NCBI RefSeq assembly: GCF_051106095.1 | Contig: NC_135786.1 | Location: 28,857,001 to 28,921,000 of the forward strand | Direction of reading: 5' to 3' | Origin: Pogona vitticeps | Lineage: Eukaryota; Chordata; Lepidosauria; Squamata; Agamidae | Length of the DNA stretch: 64,000 bases | Shown: piece by piece, positions 36,101 to 46,785 of the stretch | Layout: every line of letters starts with the position of its first letter | Position numbering within the stretch: position 1 is the first letter of the stretch | Translations under genes and position numbers: made by a program | Notes under the pieces: generated by a model | The model's database searches: none | Seen by the model: the letters and a program-made list of their open reading frames with translations, nothing else | What the model was told of the DNA's origin: nothing

Positions 36101-39100
36101 TGCAAGTAATTCTTGAAGTACAGTAGTTTGATGCACATTGGTCAATTTTAGAATGAACAGTGGGACATCAGCCTTTTTTTTCCTAACTAGTCGCCTCAAA
36201 GGGGGTTCCTATACATGAGGCTGTTGTTTTGTTGTTTGAATATTTTTTTTAATATTGAAAGACACCTTGGCTCCTCTAGGGAAAAAAGGTGAGGTATAAA
36301 TATTTTAAATAAATAAAAACCACTATGATACCTCTGGCTTGCTATCCACAACATCCACTTCCACGCTAATTTCTGCCTGTAGGATCTTCTGCTTGGTTTG
36401 CTCAATAGCTAAGTTCAGCTTGTGAATATAAGACTGCAGTTCCTCAGCAGAGTCCATGTTCAGCTCAACCAACGCTTTGTGGAACTGATCCATTTGGCCA
36501 TCTTCCAGCAATTCCTGCATTTTAAAAAAAGAAAATATCTTGTTGTTCTTACTATACTGGAATGAGTAATTTATAAGAGTCAGTTACAATTGGGTAACTA
36601 TCCTTCTCTCCCTAAAGGGGTGTGTGTGTAATAAAATAAATAATAATAATAATAATAAAAAAAAGAAAATAAGCAGTAATCATCAGCATCTTAGAACTGC
36701 AGAGCTGGTAGGAACCCTATAGATCATTGAGTCTAGCTCCTATTAAGCAGACGCAATGGGGAATCAAACTCCCAGCCTCTGCCTCTGCAGCCAGACACCT
36801 AAATCACTGAGCTATCCAGCAGTTCTAAGCTTAATACACTGTCTATCCTATCACAATCAAGGGGAATACTACCAGAAATTCTATCTGTTGTACAATCAAG
36901 AGAATCAACAGATTTTCAAGTAGGTAAGAATGCTACCATAATTTTCTTGCATGCATGTGATTATCTGTCATTTCTTCAGATATCTGAGAGCTCCTATGAC
37001 ACTGGACATTTCCCTGAGAATGATATTTGCCCTTTGCACATGACTTTTGCCCTCTCAGCTTCTCCTTTTCAGCTTCCCCTGTATCAACACACCAGCTCAC
37101 TGACTGTGCAGTTACCTGAACATAAAGCAGTCTGTCCAACCTCTCTTGATCAAGCTGCAACTTTTCCTCTCGCTGGCGAGCATTGAGCTCTTGGAGACGC
37201 CGAAGTTGCTGCTGTCTTCTCTCCTGCTTTTCTTCAGAGGTGAGGGTGCTCCCCAAAAGCTTATTTGAAAAAGGCAGCTGCATCTTGTGCACGTTGTTCT
37301 CATAATATTCAGGCGATCTCCACTTTTGCATCTCTGTTCATATGGGTGTGAAAGCACAATGAGATCTCTTCTTTCCTAAGTGTATTAAACACATTCCAGC
37401 ACAGATCTCTTGGGAAAGTTTGTACTTCTGGAAATTAAGGGGAAGGAACCTTGGTGGAGATGCACCTAACACCCCTGGCCTGCTAACCAGCTATTGTAGA
37501 AAGGAGCATTTAACAGATAGATCCAGTTCAAGAAATGGGAAAAGTTTCCTGGCAATGGTAGCCAGAATATTTCAGGAGATTTTCTGATCTTTGACCAAGT
37601 TATAGGAGAGATGAAGGACAAGGAAAGGCACAGGGTGTTTATATCTATGATGTTTGTTCCAAGAAGAGTAACTATGCTATGAAGTGAGAAATAGCAAATG
37701 GAAACTCCAAAGTCCAATTTTGCTCCCTTAAAAAAATGCAACCCCAATGCAAAACTGTAAGCAAGCAAGGATGCAAGGGGACCCTTTAGATCAGTGGTTC
37801 ATCACCTTTGGATCCCCAGGTGTTCTTGAACTAAAATTCCCAGAAGCCTTTCACCACTAGCTGTGCTGGCTGGGATTTCAGAGAATTGTAGTCTAAGAAC
37901 ACCTTGGGACCAGAGGTTAGGAACCGCTGCTTTAGATGGAACTTGTCGGTAGTGCAGAGTAGAATGAAGAACCTTCCAAAACATTTTTAATACTATAAGC
38001 TGCCTTGGATCCTTAGAAGAAAGGTGGCATATAAATATTTTAGACAGAGAGACAGAGAGCTAGATAAAACTGGATATGACTACTAGATCCCATGGTTCAT
38101 TCAGTTCCTCCAACTGAACATAGGCCCCATGAAATCAATAGGAAAGAAATATGTTGTTTAATTTTCTTCCATTGTTTTCAGCAGACAACAAATTCAACCA
38201 ACTTAGTTTGGAGTCAATCCATTGTGTTTTACTAATTTACATTTCTAAAGTACACCTGATGATTAAATGCATTTACTCATACTCATCACTGGATATTAGT
38301 TGCATTGACTTTGGAAGCATGATGGGGTGGTTCAGATGAATGTTCCAACATTTATGCAGAGTCTAAATGGATTGCTGCAGGAAATTTTATTTCTTAAGAT
38401 ACGTTGTTATAGTAAAATACAAAATTTTGCAATTAGAGGGATGCACTCACATACACGTATGTGCAATATTATGTATATATGTATGTTTTATAAAACGTAA
38501 CAGGAAAAACAAGAAACAAAAGCTAGGATGATGTAGTGGACAGTGTTAGACTAAAACTCTGGAAACCTGTGTTTATATCCCCAGTCTGCCCTGGAAGACA
38601 TGGCACTGGGACATGGCACTGAAAAATTGCTTCTTATCACATACTTCAAAAAGGCTGCTATAACACAAAAGGGATGTGGCAGCACATACCAACCACAAAC
38701 AGAAAAAAAGACCCACTGAGCATTGCTTTGTCTGATTAGGACACACACACCCCTTTGGCCATGCAGGCCACGAGCTGTTGGTTAACTGGAAAAATTGCTC
38801 CAAGTTCACAAAAGCTGTCCTCTCCAGTTTATGCTCATGGTTATTTGTTTTTTTAAAATCTAATTTTAAAAATTGCTACTGTAGCTATTGTACATAGTGA
38901 CAAATCAGTATCATGAATAAATAAGATAAGAACCATGAAATTTGAATTAAAACTGCATGGCAGCTTTTGATACCAATCCTCACCTTCTTTGTAATCCTCA
39001 GCAACATAGCTGTGTTCGTGGAGTATTTCCTCCACACGGCTAAGAGTGATGGCAGCAAAATGCCCAGGATATTTTAGCTGGAGAAGACGCTGGAGATACA

Positions 39101-42100
39101 TGGCTGCCTGGCATCCTCCAAGATTTATGCGCTTACAGTTCCTAGCATCCAACCTAGAAAGAAAAGCAAGTCTGAATATGACTCAGGAAAAAGGCATTTG
39201 TTAAATTCATCCTATCACAGATCTCAGTAAGATCATCTTGACTTTTCTAATCCAAATTCTAAAGGCCTTTAAAAGAACTTCCTAGACTTTGTACACAGCC
39301 AATGTTGCTGTGTTATATACAGTACTGTACATATATAGACAACGTTTAAAGATAATCAGTCAGTATACTGTAGGGGGGAAATTATTTTAAAAAGACTAGA
39401 CTATGTCAAGGATTTTCAGTGACCAATAGTTTCTTTGAACAAATCCCACAGAACAAATATATCGTCAAAATGATATTATTCAGAACAGGATATCTAGATT
39501 ATTTTTATATCTGCAATGTTTTCACAAGTATGCATGCAGCCTGTAAAATACAAGATATATTACTGAACCATATCTTATTTGGAGCAGAAGTGCAATTGTG
39601 TTAACGTTCACCTGCTCCGGCAACCTCTCCTCCCCAGTCAATGTCACCAGTCACACAACTATCTTGCAACTAGTGAAAAACCAGCTGTGCAAGGAGGAGC
39701 CTACGGGAACAGGAGGAAACCCCATGTAATTGCCTTTCCACTATGTGCCATGAAGAGGATGCTGACCTCAATGTTTCCTTTTATCTGCGTGTTCAAATGA
39801 AATTGAACAAGTGTCTGCATCATATGGTGAGCATCTTTAATTAGCTTTCAGGAACTGGGAATCCATAAAGCAGAAATAAAAACTGCTATGCATGTCCATA
39901 CGTAAAAGTTCTCCCCTCACTCTAGAAGACAGTCATAAACTGCTGAGGTGGAATGGAAAAAAAACAACAGCAAAGATTACAAAGGCAAGCTTTCCCTTAG
40001 TGACTGGCTGTTCAAGACAGGTTTTTAAATGGACTGATGTGCCTTGTTGCTTTAAATGTGCTTTTGATGTTGATTTTGTTTACTGTTTTAGGATGGTATT
40101 TGTTTCTTTTTAAAAAATATTTGCACACTTCTTTTTTTTTTGCTTTTAAATATTGTCTTTTACTGATATAAGCCACCTTGAATCCTTTTTAAGGAGGATG
40201 GCGAGGTAAAAATATTTTAAATAAAAATAGATAAAAAATAAAATTACTGCAAATTACTGGTCTTCCCAACATGTTTCAAAAAACACCATTTTTATCAAGG
40301 AAGAATAAGCATTCCCTTGATGAAGACATACTTCATTGTCTTTATCTGATCCTCAAAATTAGCCCTATGAAGTTCATTAATTCAGTAGCTTTTTAAGTGG
40401 GCACCTATTCTCCCAAAAGAGTTTCCAATATAATTGCACAACAAATTCAAATTATTATTATTATTAGAAGAACTGACAGTAAAAGGATGACAGTAACCAC
40501 ACAGGAGAGATACTGTAAAACAAAATAATTGACAGTCAGTGCAGTAGCTGGTCACAAGCAACGAAGAGGAATCAGCAAACAGAACTCTGATTAGCCAAGT
40601 GCTAATAGGATTTCTCCTGAGTTTCCAGAGAACCTTGAACTAGGCCATCCATGTGAATGCACATAGCCAATGAATTATCTTCCCTCAGGAGAAGATGGCT
40701 ATCAGAGGCCACCTACCCTGCTAAGGTTGGATTCCCTTCCTCAATACTGACAATGGGGAAAAACATGTTGCATAAATTTATACCAGAATAAACCTGATCC
40801 AGCACTGGAAACAGTTTAAACAAATTAAATACTTCCTATCTCCCACGCCCTTAAGGGTCCGAGGCTCCCTAGGGCTCCCTTTTGCTCCAGGGAAGCCTTT
40901 GGAAGCCTCACAACACGAGGGAGGGGTTAGGAGTTAACAGTAAACAAAATTGCCTCCATCAAGACTACCTGCAGAGATTTGGTGGCAAATGCTGACTACT
41001 AAAGGCTTCCCCATAGTCCTGTGGCTCCCAAAGGCTTCCCAGGGAGGCCTAAGGAGCCTTGGAACCTGAAGGAATGGACAGGAAGCTTTTGATTTACAGT
41101 ACTTAAATTAATTATTTCTGGCAACAAGTCTAGTTTATGCCAGTGTAACTTTACACCAACAGGATTTTGAAAGTCACTTTGAACTGCAGAAAGACTTTTC
41201 CCCCAAGACTTTAATGGACTATTCTCCTAAAGCCCAGGTTCTGGCAGTGTTGAGCTCAAAATTTTAATAACATCTCCCCTTCTTGCAGAACTAATTGGGA
41301 GTTTTTACATTCCCTGGATGCTCCTCATGAAGGAGCTAAAAGGGATAAGGAAATATATCCTTGAATGTCCTGATTTTTCTCCTGAAGATCCTTTCCCCAC
41401 AAACTGTAGACTCTTCCTCTGATACCTGTTATTTTAACACTGTGAGATGCTTTGAGCCTTTTCAAGAAAAAAGGTCTAATAAACTGGAACAAAAAACAAC
41501 ACATGTTCTCTTCTACTGTGTGTGCTTATGTTTAGGGAAATATGGGTTCTATTTTTAAACAAGCTTATACTCAGAAACCCAACTAGTTAGAACAGCTTCT
41601 ATCCTGCTATTCCAGCAAAACATAGTCAAACATGCACTGACATTTTTCCAATCTTCTGCTCTAATTCTGTTTTCTGCCCTGGACATTATGACAAGTTTGT
41701 GAAAGTCTGACACCAAACTAAGCACAAAACAACTTATTTAGAAGAGGACGAGAAACTTGGGTAAACTGCACCCAGCCTTGAAATTAGAATTAGCATTGGA
41801 ATTCATTCCGATTTTCCTTTTGCCACTATGACTCTGCAGGGAGCTTAGCCTCCATGCTCCCTTCTGTTCTCCGATGACAGGAATCTTTTCTTTCTCTCTT
41901 TCTCTTTTTCCCCTACCTTACATCTTCCTTGCTCTCACATCCTGCCCCAAACCTCGGAAGGCTTGTTTTTAATAACTTCGTTCAGCGATACTGATTCCTT
42001 TAGAGTTGTGACCCTAGATATTGTCCCTCTGCATCCTTGTCTATATAATGCCAAGCCATGTCTTTTTCTCTGAAACAGAACACTTTCAGATCCTGGATTC

Positions 42101-45100
42101 TACTCTCGAAACAGGATGAAAGTAACTGAACATGGAATCATTCCATGCAAGGAAATTGTTAAACACGTGTATTAATGTTAAAGGAAGCTGGAGTGCACTT
42201 TGGGGGGAGGGGGAGAGGAAATAAATTATTAAACATAATCCCTTTTGAGTAGTGCTTTAAGCCACAAATCAATTTACTTTAAATAAAATCCATTCTGTTA
42301 GGGAAAAAAACCTAATTTGCTTATAATCTCCTATATTTATGCATTCCAGAATATGTGAGAATTCATTTGAATCTCGAGAACACACTCATTGACAGGAATT
42401 GTGATAAAAAAACAGGCCCTAACCCTAGTACTCCTTAACTTAAACTGGACCCAGAAACAGGCAGCCAGTACACATGGCACAGGTAGGTTAAATATGACCC
42501 AAACACTTAGCTCCAGTAATTGTTCTACCTGCCGTATTCCAGCAGCCATTTCAAGGGACAGTCTTAAAAATCTAGGCTGGATGTAATCAACATAGGCTAT
42601 TGAAGCAAGGTATGACTTTCTTATGTAAGACTACAGTTAGCAAAATACACTTCTAGCCACCAACACCACCTGTGTCTCCACAGAGAGCATTGAGGTCAAG
42701 AAAACCCGAAACTGTATGTGTGCCTCTTCGGCAGATCAGCCCTATTGAGAAACAGTTGCACATCTCCATACAATTGGATTTTCCGACTCACAACACTTGT
42801 CTTGTCTGGATTTCAACTGGTCTGCTATTAATAAACCACAAACTATCCTCAAATATATATTCTATGCTTCCTCTTACTTAGTGGGATAACAAGATGGAAA
42901 AAAGATCAAGCTGATGTTTACATATAGGTAACATTTCAGGCAAAGCCTTTGAATGAATACACTCAGCGGTTTCACACAGGTATTGCTGAAATCCTGTTGT
43001 GCAGCTCCATCTATGTAACAGGGATGACATCACCACCAGTAGCAAACTGCTGCTGATTAAAGGCTTCATTTGTCCATTTCCATGTGCATGCCACTTCATC
43101 TAATTGTATACAAGTTGCTTGCAGTTCAAAACTACCTTTAATATGCAGAACTGATTAACAGAATTTCAGTTATTAGACACAAATGGAGAAGATGAAACTT
43201 TGATGAACTCCAAGTCACAAGAAATGTAAAAGTTCTCTAGCACTACTTTCTGGATTTTATTCTCAAAACAGGAACAGAACCAAAACCCTCCACGTAAAAA
43301 CTGTTTGGAAGAATGCCAGAAGGATGCACTCAATCTATGTCCAAAAGCCAGCCTAAGCGCCTACAACAAAAAAGAAACCTGTTCACTAATACGTAAAATA
43401 GTGCATTCAGTTTCACAGCTTACACTTACCTGCCATCTAACACTGGCAATATGTGTGTACACTGATATCCAGAAGAAACAATGAGACCACTGCAAGGCCA
43501 GCCTTGCTTTTTGTTGTGATAGAAACTGTACAAACTGTCCACACCATAAGAAACCTTGGGTACTTGATAACATTCAAATAAGAGCTCTGACATCATTTGT
43601 CTTGAATAGAGAGGGTTGCAGACAGCTTCTGTGACCACAACTGGATGATCAACACAGCCCTATAAGGAAGGTGAGATAGGAGAAAAACGTCAGAGAAATT
43701 CCAGCACCTAGTAAAAAAGAAATCTACATTTTGATACAGATATGGACATGGTAGAGCCCTACAAAAACATGGAACCAAGACACAAAGTTCTAAAACTCTT
43801 GTCTTCGTACACAGAAATATAAAATACTTTTGCAACTTTGATACCTGCCATTTAACAATTTAACAATTCTCTGTTGCTATATGATATCAAGTTGCTTTTC
43901 TATGGCACCCAGTCTGCTTTCAAATAAGAGATTAAGAATAAGAACATATACAGTAAGACTGCCTATACCTGTGGGATTGGTATCCATAGTTTTAGTTATC
44001 CATTGTTTACTACAGGCCTATATACAGCATACAAAGAGCAGGCCTTTGAGCCTTTGTCCCACCTCCTTGTATGTTGTATATATAGGGTTCATCCATGGTT
44101 TCAGGCATCTGCAGTAGATCATGGAATGGATTCTCTGCAGATATGGGAGTCCTACTGTATAGCATAGGACAAGGGGGCTCCATTTATCCAGAAATATGCT
44201 TATATGCAATTGTAGGTATGTAGGAGCACTCTACAAGTCAGGTGTATATGCACATATGTGTGTGTGTGTGTGTGTGTGTGAATGAAAAAAGGGGTGAAGT
44301 TTATTGCCATCATAGTCCTGCTCTCCTCTCATATATCATCTAAAAATCGAAGTCCCTGCCCACTCCGAGCTAATTCACTGGTTCTACATTTTAATCCTGA
44401 AATTCTAATACAATTAGCAAAAAATAAACCCAATGAACGCTGTGAGACTTGGTACACATATATATTGTGTTTTGGTACACATATAGATTGCATCATGTCA
44501 GGTGGCCATTAAAAAACTGAGCTATGTCAGAAAACCTCATCTGTGCAATCCCCTATACTTAACTGGGCTTCAGGCAAATGATAAGTCATTTTGTAAGGTT
44601 GTTCTGAGCTCTGCATGAACTGCATTCTGCACCCCACAAAACTTCATAAACGCAAATAAAATAAAATAGACCTAAACACCAAATATTATACCCCCACCCA
44701 AAAAAGGATTAATCTTTTGCTCAGATCTCCCCGCTCCACCCCAACTGGAAGGGCAAGCATTATCAGGCAGGCTTTTAAGCAATATGTGGGGTCTCAGGAA
44801 TGCTACTTCTATTTATAGATTTCCTGAGATTTGTAAATGTTTGTAATTTTGTTTCAATTTTACTACTGATAAACATTTTTAAATCTGCGATTAGTTTTAA
44901 TTGCTGTGAGCCACCCTTGGTCTACTATGGGGAGAAAAGTGGCATATAAATTACATGCATGCATGCATATATACATACCACCCGCCCCCTCCTCCTCCCT
45001 ACCTGCGAGGAGATGCCCAAGCGTTGGAAGCCGTGATCAAAGAGCAGCTCCTGCAGCTCCATTTGGACTGGCACGTTCCGATCGAAGGGCGAGCGGAGCA

Positions 45101-45386
45101 GCCACCGGAGGGGCTCCGGGCTGCCGAGGTCATTACCCACTTGCGTCTCCGGGCCAGCCCCGCCACGGGCTCCCCGGCTCCGGGCCACCAAGGCACGGAA
45201 ACGGAGCAGCGGCTCGCCAGGCACCGCCGGATCTGGACTGGCCCAGCCCAACCGCAGCTGGAACGAGCCATTATCCAGCACCAAAGGAGCCGGGCTCGGA
45301 ACGCGCACGGCCGGGTTCGCTTCCAACACGGGGTCTGGATCCCAACGGACGTCGCGGAAAGCGAAGACTCCGCCGCCCGCCTCCAT
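27098..45386 (-). CDS. ACTR5: Actin-related protein 5 (ARP5), INO80 complex subunit
   Basis: Nine minus-strand coding exons join in phase: 45003-45386, 43430-43659, 38984-39153, 37116-37333, 36332-36514, 32328-32450, 30279-30418, 29126-29258 and 27098-27355. All have GT donors and AG acceptors. They give 612 residues, against about 607 in human as I recall. The protein matches ARP5 throughout. [14 protein letters not shown] (about 35-48) is the first phosphate loop, [15 protein letters not shown] (about 190-204) the second, and LTGGN (498-502) an actin-fold nucleotide contact. The Arg/Gln/Glu-rich helix [19 protein letters not shown] (about 305-325) lies in the ARP5-specific insertion. ARP5 pairs with IES6 in the nuclear INO80 remodeller, where it couples ATP hydrolysis to nucleosome sliding. 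I chose MEAGGG as the start because it aligns with the human start; the frame is open further upstream, with two more in-frame ATGs. No breaks were seen. Confidence 0.96.
27960..28110 (+). repeat. Unclassified interspersed repeat, copy 1
   Basis: This segment in ACTR5 intron 8 shares blocks with 42975-43105 in intron 2: CTGTTGGATAGTTCCACCTG versus CTGTTGTGCAGCTCCATCTA, AACAGGAATGACATCA versus AACAGGGATGACATCA, and CTGCTGATTA. Similarity runs over about 130 bases in the same direction. I cannot assign a family. Confidence 0.6.
28170..28520 (+). mobile_element. LINE ORF1 fragment with SGNH-esterase-like end
   Basis: The plus-strand frame reads [20 protein letters not shown], then [12 protein letters not shown], and in the next piece [19 protein letters not shown]. 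The N-WL-WC-GF-DH...DGLHL pattern is the C-terminal part of the SGNH/GDSL-like esterase domain carried by ORF1 of CR1 and related LINEs. DGLHL holds the usual catalytic Asp and His. One stop (TGA near 28378) interrupts it. It lies antisense to ACTR5 inside intron 8. Confidence 0.65.
28545..28635 (+). repeat. AT-rich (AAT/AAC)n simple repeat
   Basis: A run of imperfect AAT, AAC and CAT trinucleotides immediately follows the LINE ORF1 fragment in ACTR5 intron 8. The resulting Asn-rich open frame is a by-product and not a gene. Confidence 0.8.
30008..30125 (+). mobile_element. L2-type tail with long (AAAT)n
   Basis: GATAAAGGTGGGGTAGACG and GGGGCGGGGTATAAATTTGA are the usual L2 3' end, followed by about 45 bases of (AAAT)n at 30079-30124. 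It lies in ACTR5 intron 7. A similar tail without the long run is at about 29290-29340. Confidence 0.7.
30537..31371. mobile_element. Long Tigger-like element (835 bp) with internal tandem repeats
   Basis: Ends are CAGTGATGCCTCAACTTACA and TATGTCAAGGCACCACTG with flanking TA (30535-30536 and 31372-31373). Subterminal arms repeat GGTCGTAAGT/ACTTACGACC-like text. The centre is purine-rich and contains two tandem sets: three units of about 31 bp (GGAAATGCA near 30804, 30835 and 30866) and two to three units of about 50 bp (CATCGGAAATGGGGG near 30964 and 31014). It lies in ACTR5 intron 6. No transposase was seen. Confidence 0.8.
33915..35500 (-). mobile_element. CR1 LINE, degraded, minus strand
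   Basis: The plus strand shows the complement of the CR1 3' half: GAGAATCCACCACCCTTC, then TTCTCCTCAGGACACATTCC, CCAGAAGTGGACACAGCATT and GGGCCTAGGATGGAACCCTG. Further left in the element (35170-35490, read on the minus strand) the protein [24 protein letters not shown] is the start of the CR1 reverse-transcriptase domain. The middle around 34640-35100 is poorly matched, so there is an internal deletion or insertion. It lies in ACTR5 intron 5. Confidence 0.85.
36676..36832 (-). mobile_element. Degraded SINE/CR1-tail composite
   Basis: TTAGAACTGCAGAGCTGGTAGG and ATCATTGAGTCTAGCTCC are typical of the CR1-derived reptile repeat. The right part, read on the minus strand, has a tRNA-like GGATAGCTCAGTGATTTAGG head and GGCAGAGGCTGGGAGTTTGA. 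So it is probably a SINE head with a CR1-like tail, in ACTR5 intron 4. Confidence 0.6.
37792..37929. mobile_element. 138-bp hAT-like MITE with perfect 8-bp target duplication
   Basis: Ends are CAGTGGTTCATCACC and GGTTAGGAACCGCTG. The flanks are CTTTAGAT on both sides (37784-37791 and 37930-37937). It is the same family as 3836-3970 and 56512-56647. It lies in ACTR5 intron 3. Confidence 0.85.
40020..40240 (+). mobile_element. L2-type LINE 3' tail
   Basis: It ends ATAAGCCACCTTGAATCC, then GGCGAGGTAAAAATATTTTA and AAATAAAAATAG, the common L2 3' end. Related short tails lie at about 36255-36315, 37990-38040 and 44900-44955. It is in ACTR5 intron 2. Confidence 0.65.
40792..41107. mobile_element. 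Imperfect palindromic element
   Basis: The left half carries AAATTAAATACTTCCTATC and GAGGCTCCCTAGGG...GGGAAGCCTTTGGAAGCC. The right half has the complements GGCTCCCAAAGGCTTCCC, GGGAGGCCTAAGGAGCC and GACAGGAAGC...TACTTAAATT. The arms are gapped and the ends uncertain, so a MITE is likely but the family is unknown. It lies in ACTR5 intron 2. Confidence 0.5.
42975..43105 (+). repeat. Unclassified interspersed repeat, copy 2
   Basis: See copy 1 at 27960-28110. Shared blocks include GGGATGACATCA, GCAAACTGCTGCTGATTA (GCAACAGACTGCTGATTA in copy 1) and TCCATTTCCATGTGCA (TCCATTTCAAGGTGCA in copy 1). Confidence 0.6.
43951..44157. mobile_element. MER2-like Tigger MITE, 207 bp
   Basis: Ends are CAGTAAGACTGCCTATACC and GATATGGGAGTCCTACTG, flanked by TA. 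Inner inverted arms carry GGCCTATATACAGCATACAA and TTGTATGTTGTATATAGGG. The text resembles MER2-type Tigger ends (CAGTAGGACTCCCATATCTG read from the right). It lies in ACTR5 intron 1. Confidence 0.75.
44256..44280. repeat. (TG)n microsatellite
   Basis: About twelve TG units in ACTR5 intron 1. Confidence 0.9.
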
Positions 45387-45560
45387 TGCGCCGAGAACCG
45401 CACCACTCCTCGCGTCCCTTCTCTTTGGCTTCCGACTGGAAACAAGGCCTTGCCGATCGAGTTCCGTCATTCGGGACACCAACTTAAAAAAAAATAGCTG
45501 CGTGATTCTCACCGGCTACTTTGCCCTTTGACTTGAAGGTTTCACTTGACGTTTTATTCC
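45003..45560 (-). promoter_or_regulatory. ACTR5 CpG-island promoter region
   Basis: The GC- and CpG-rich block covers ACTR5 exon 1 and about 150 bases upstream. The start codon context on the minus strand is GCGCAATGGAGG. No TATA box is obvious in the short upstream flank. The overlapping plus-strand open frames of 180-193 residues are shadows caused by the GC content. Confidence 0.75.
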
Positions 45561-46785
45561 GGACAGAAGGGCCATTTCCCCATGAAAATCAATATGAGTA
45601 TGCTTGAGTTTACACTGAGTGACCATTTGTTTTAGATTCTGGAAAGTTAAAAACCTTTCTGCTTATAGCTGGAGGCGCGGACACGCTCCTGCCCTTGAGG
45701 CGCGTTCTCAAATCTGCGTTTTCATTATTGACTTGTTTCTTCCAACTCGGTGGGGGGGGGGGGAGAACAGGGGGGTATTCAAAAGCAATCAAGAAATCCC
45801 GGCGTTGCTTATAGTGCTTGCCAGTCTGTATCGCTCACAGAGAACAGCTGGCCTTTGTACAGCGAGAAGCTGGTGGACTAAATGAGACATAGGTGATCTG
45901 ACGCAGATAATCAAGATTTTCCTGGAGTGCCTGCAACAAGCCTGCTGATAGTTCTGGCAGAAACTGGGGTCGTTGGATAGGCCGCTTGAAACATGCAGGG
46001 CTTTTCTCACCCAGACAGCTGTATAAAATGGCAGGACTGAAACTCTGAAATACGAGGTTATATTATACCAAATATCTGTTATATTTGGTTAAGAGTCTCC
46101 CTAAGAAGTTGTTGCTGCTAACTTTTAGATTGTGCCGAGAACTCTTAACTCAGGCACAGATTTCACAAATCTGTTTAATGCCTTTATCTCCAGTTTCCAA
46201 AAAGGTTTCACAGCAACCAATGCACACAACAAACAAAACAAATAAAATTAATAAAACCAGTGGCATACAAAATCAGTGCAGCAGGCGCCCAAATATCATG
46301 TTGATGAAAAATCAAACAAGGCTGTCATCTTCCTCCTGTCTAGAACACTAGATTACATTAGGTGCAAATCTCTAGTCACATCCATCCTGCAGCCTCCTAG
46401 CTGCCCACGAAAGTATTAAGCTGCTTCTTTACCCACTTCTGCTGGCACTAATTGACCTCTTCCTTTATCTTCTGTCTAAGTGGGTCTCAGAAGAGATAGT
46501 GGCTGTCTTTCAAGTACTGTAATCTCAAGAGAAGCAGTATGGAACTTGGCAAAGTGCCTTTTTAAAGGCACCCCTCCCTGTTCATCTGGTTAACACAAGA
46601 CATGGAAAGTGTCAATGACATAAAAAAGAATGCTCTCCTGATTTCTCAGAGGAAAGGTTTGGGTTAGGGATGAACAAAACACATACCCCCATAGTCTGTA
46701 TGAGACCTGACCCATTTTGTATCCCACAAAACCCTGCCCTCATTGCATCAATAGCATAGGAGCAGTATAATAAGCTATTTCTTAA
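45561..46785. other. Non-coding flank upstream of ACTR5
   Basis: No exon or RNA gene is recognised. There is a G-run at about 45752-45762. Only degraded sequence of no clear family is visible. Confidence 0.5.

Noticed and set aside
44906-45497. Plus-strand open frames of 180-193 codons over the ACTR5 first exon
   Set aside because: They are antisense shadows of a GC-rich coding exon. The minus-strand frame matches ARP5 and ends at a real donor.
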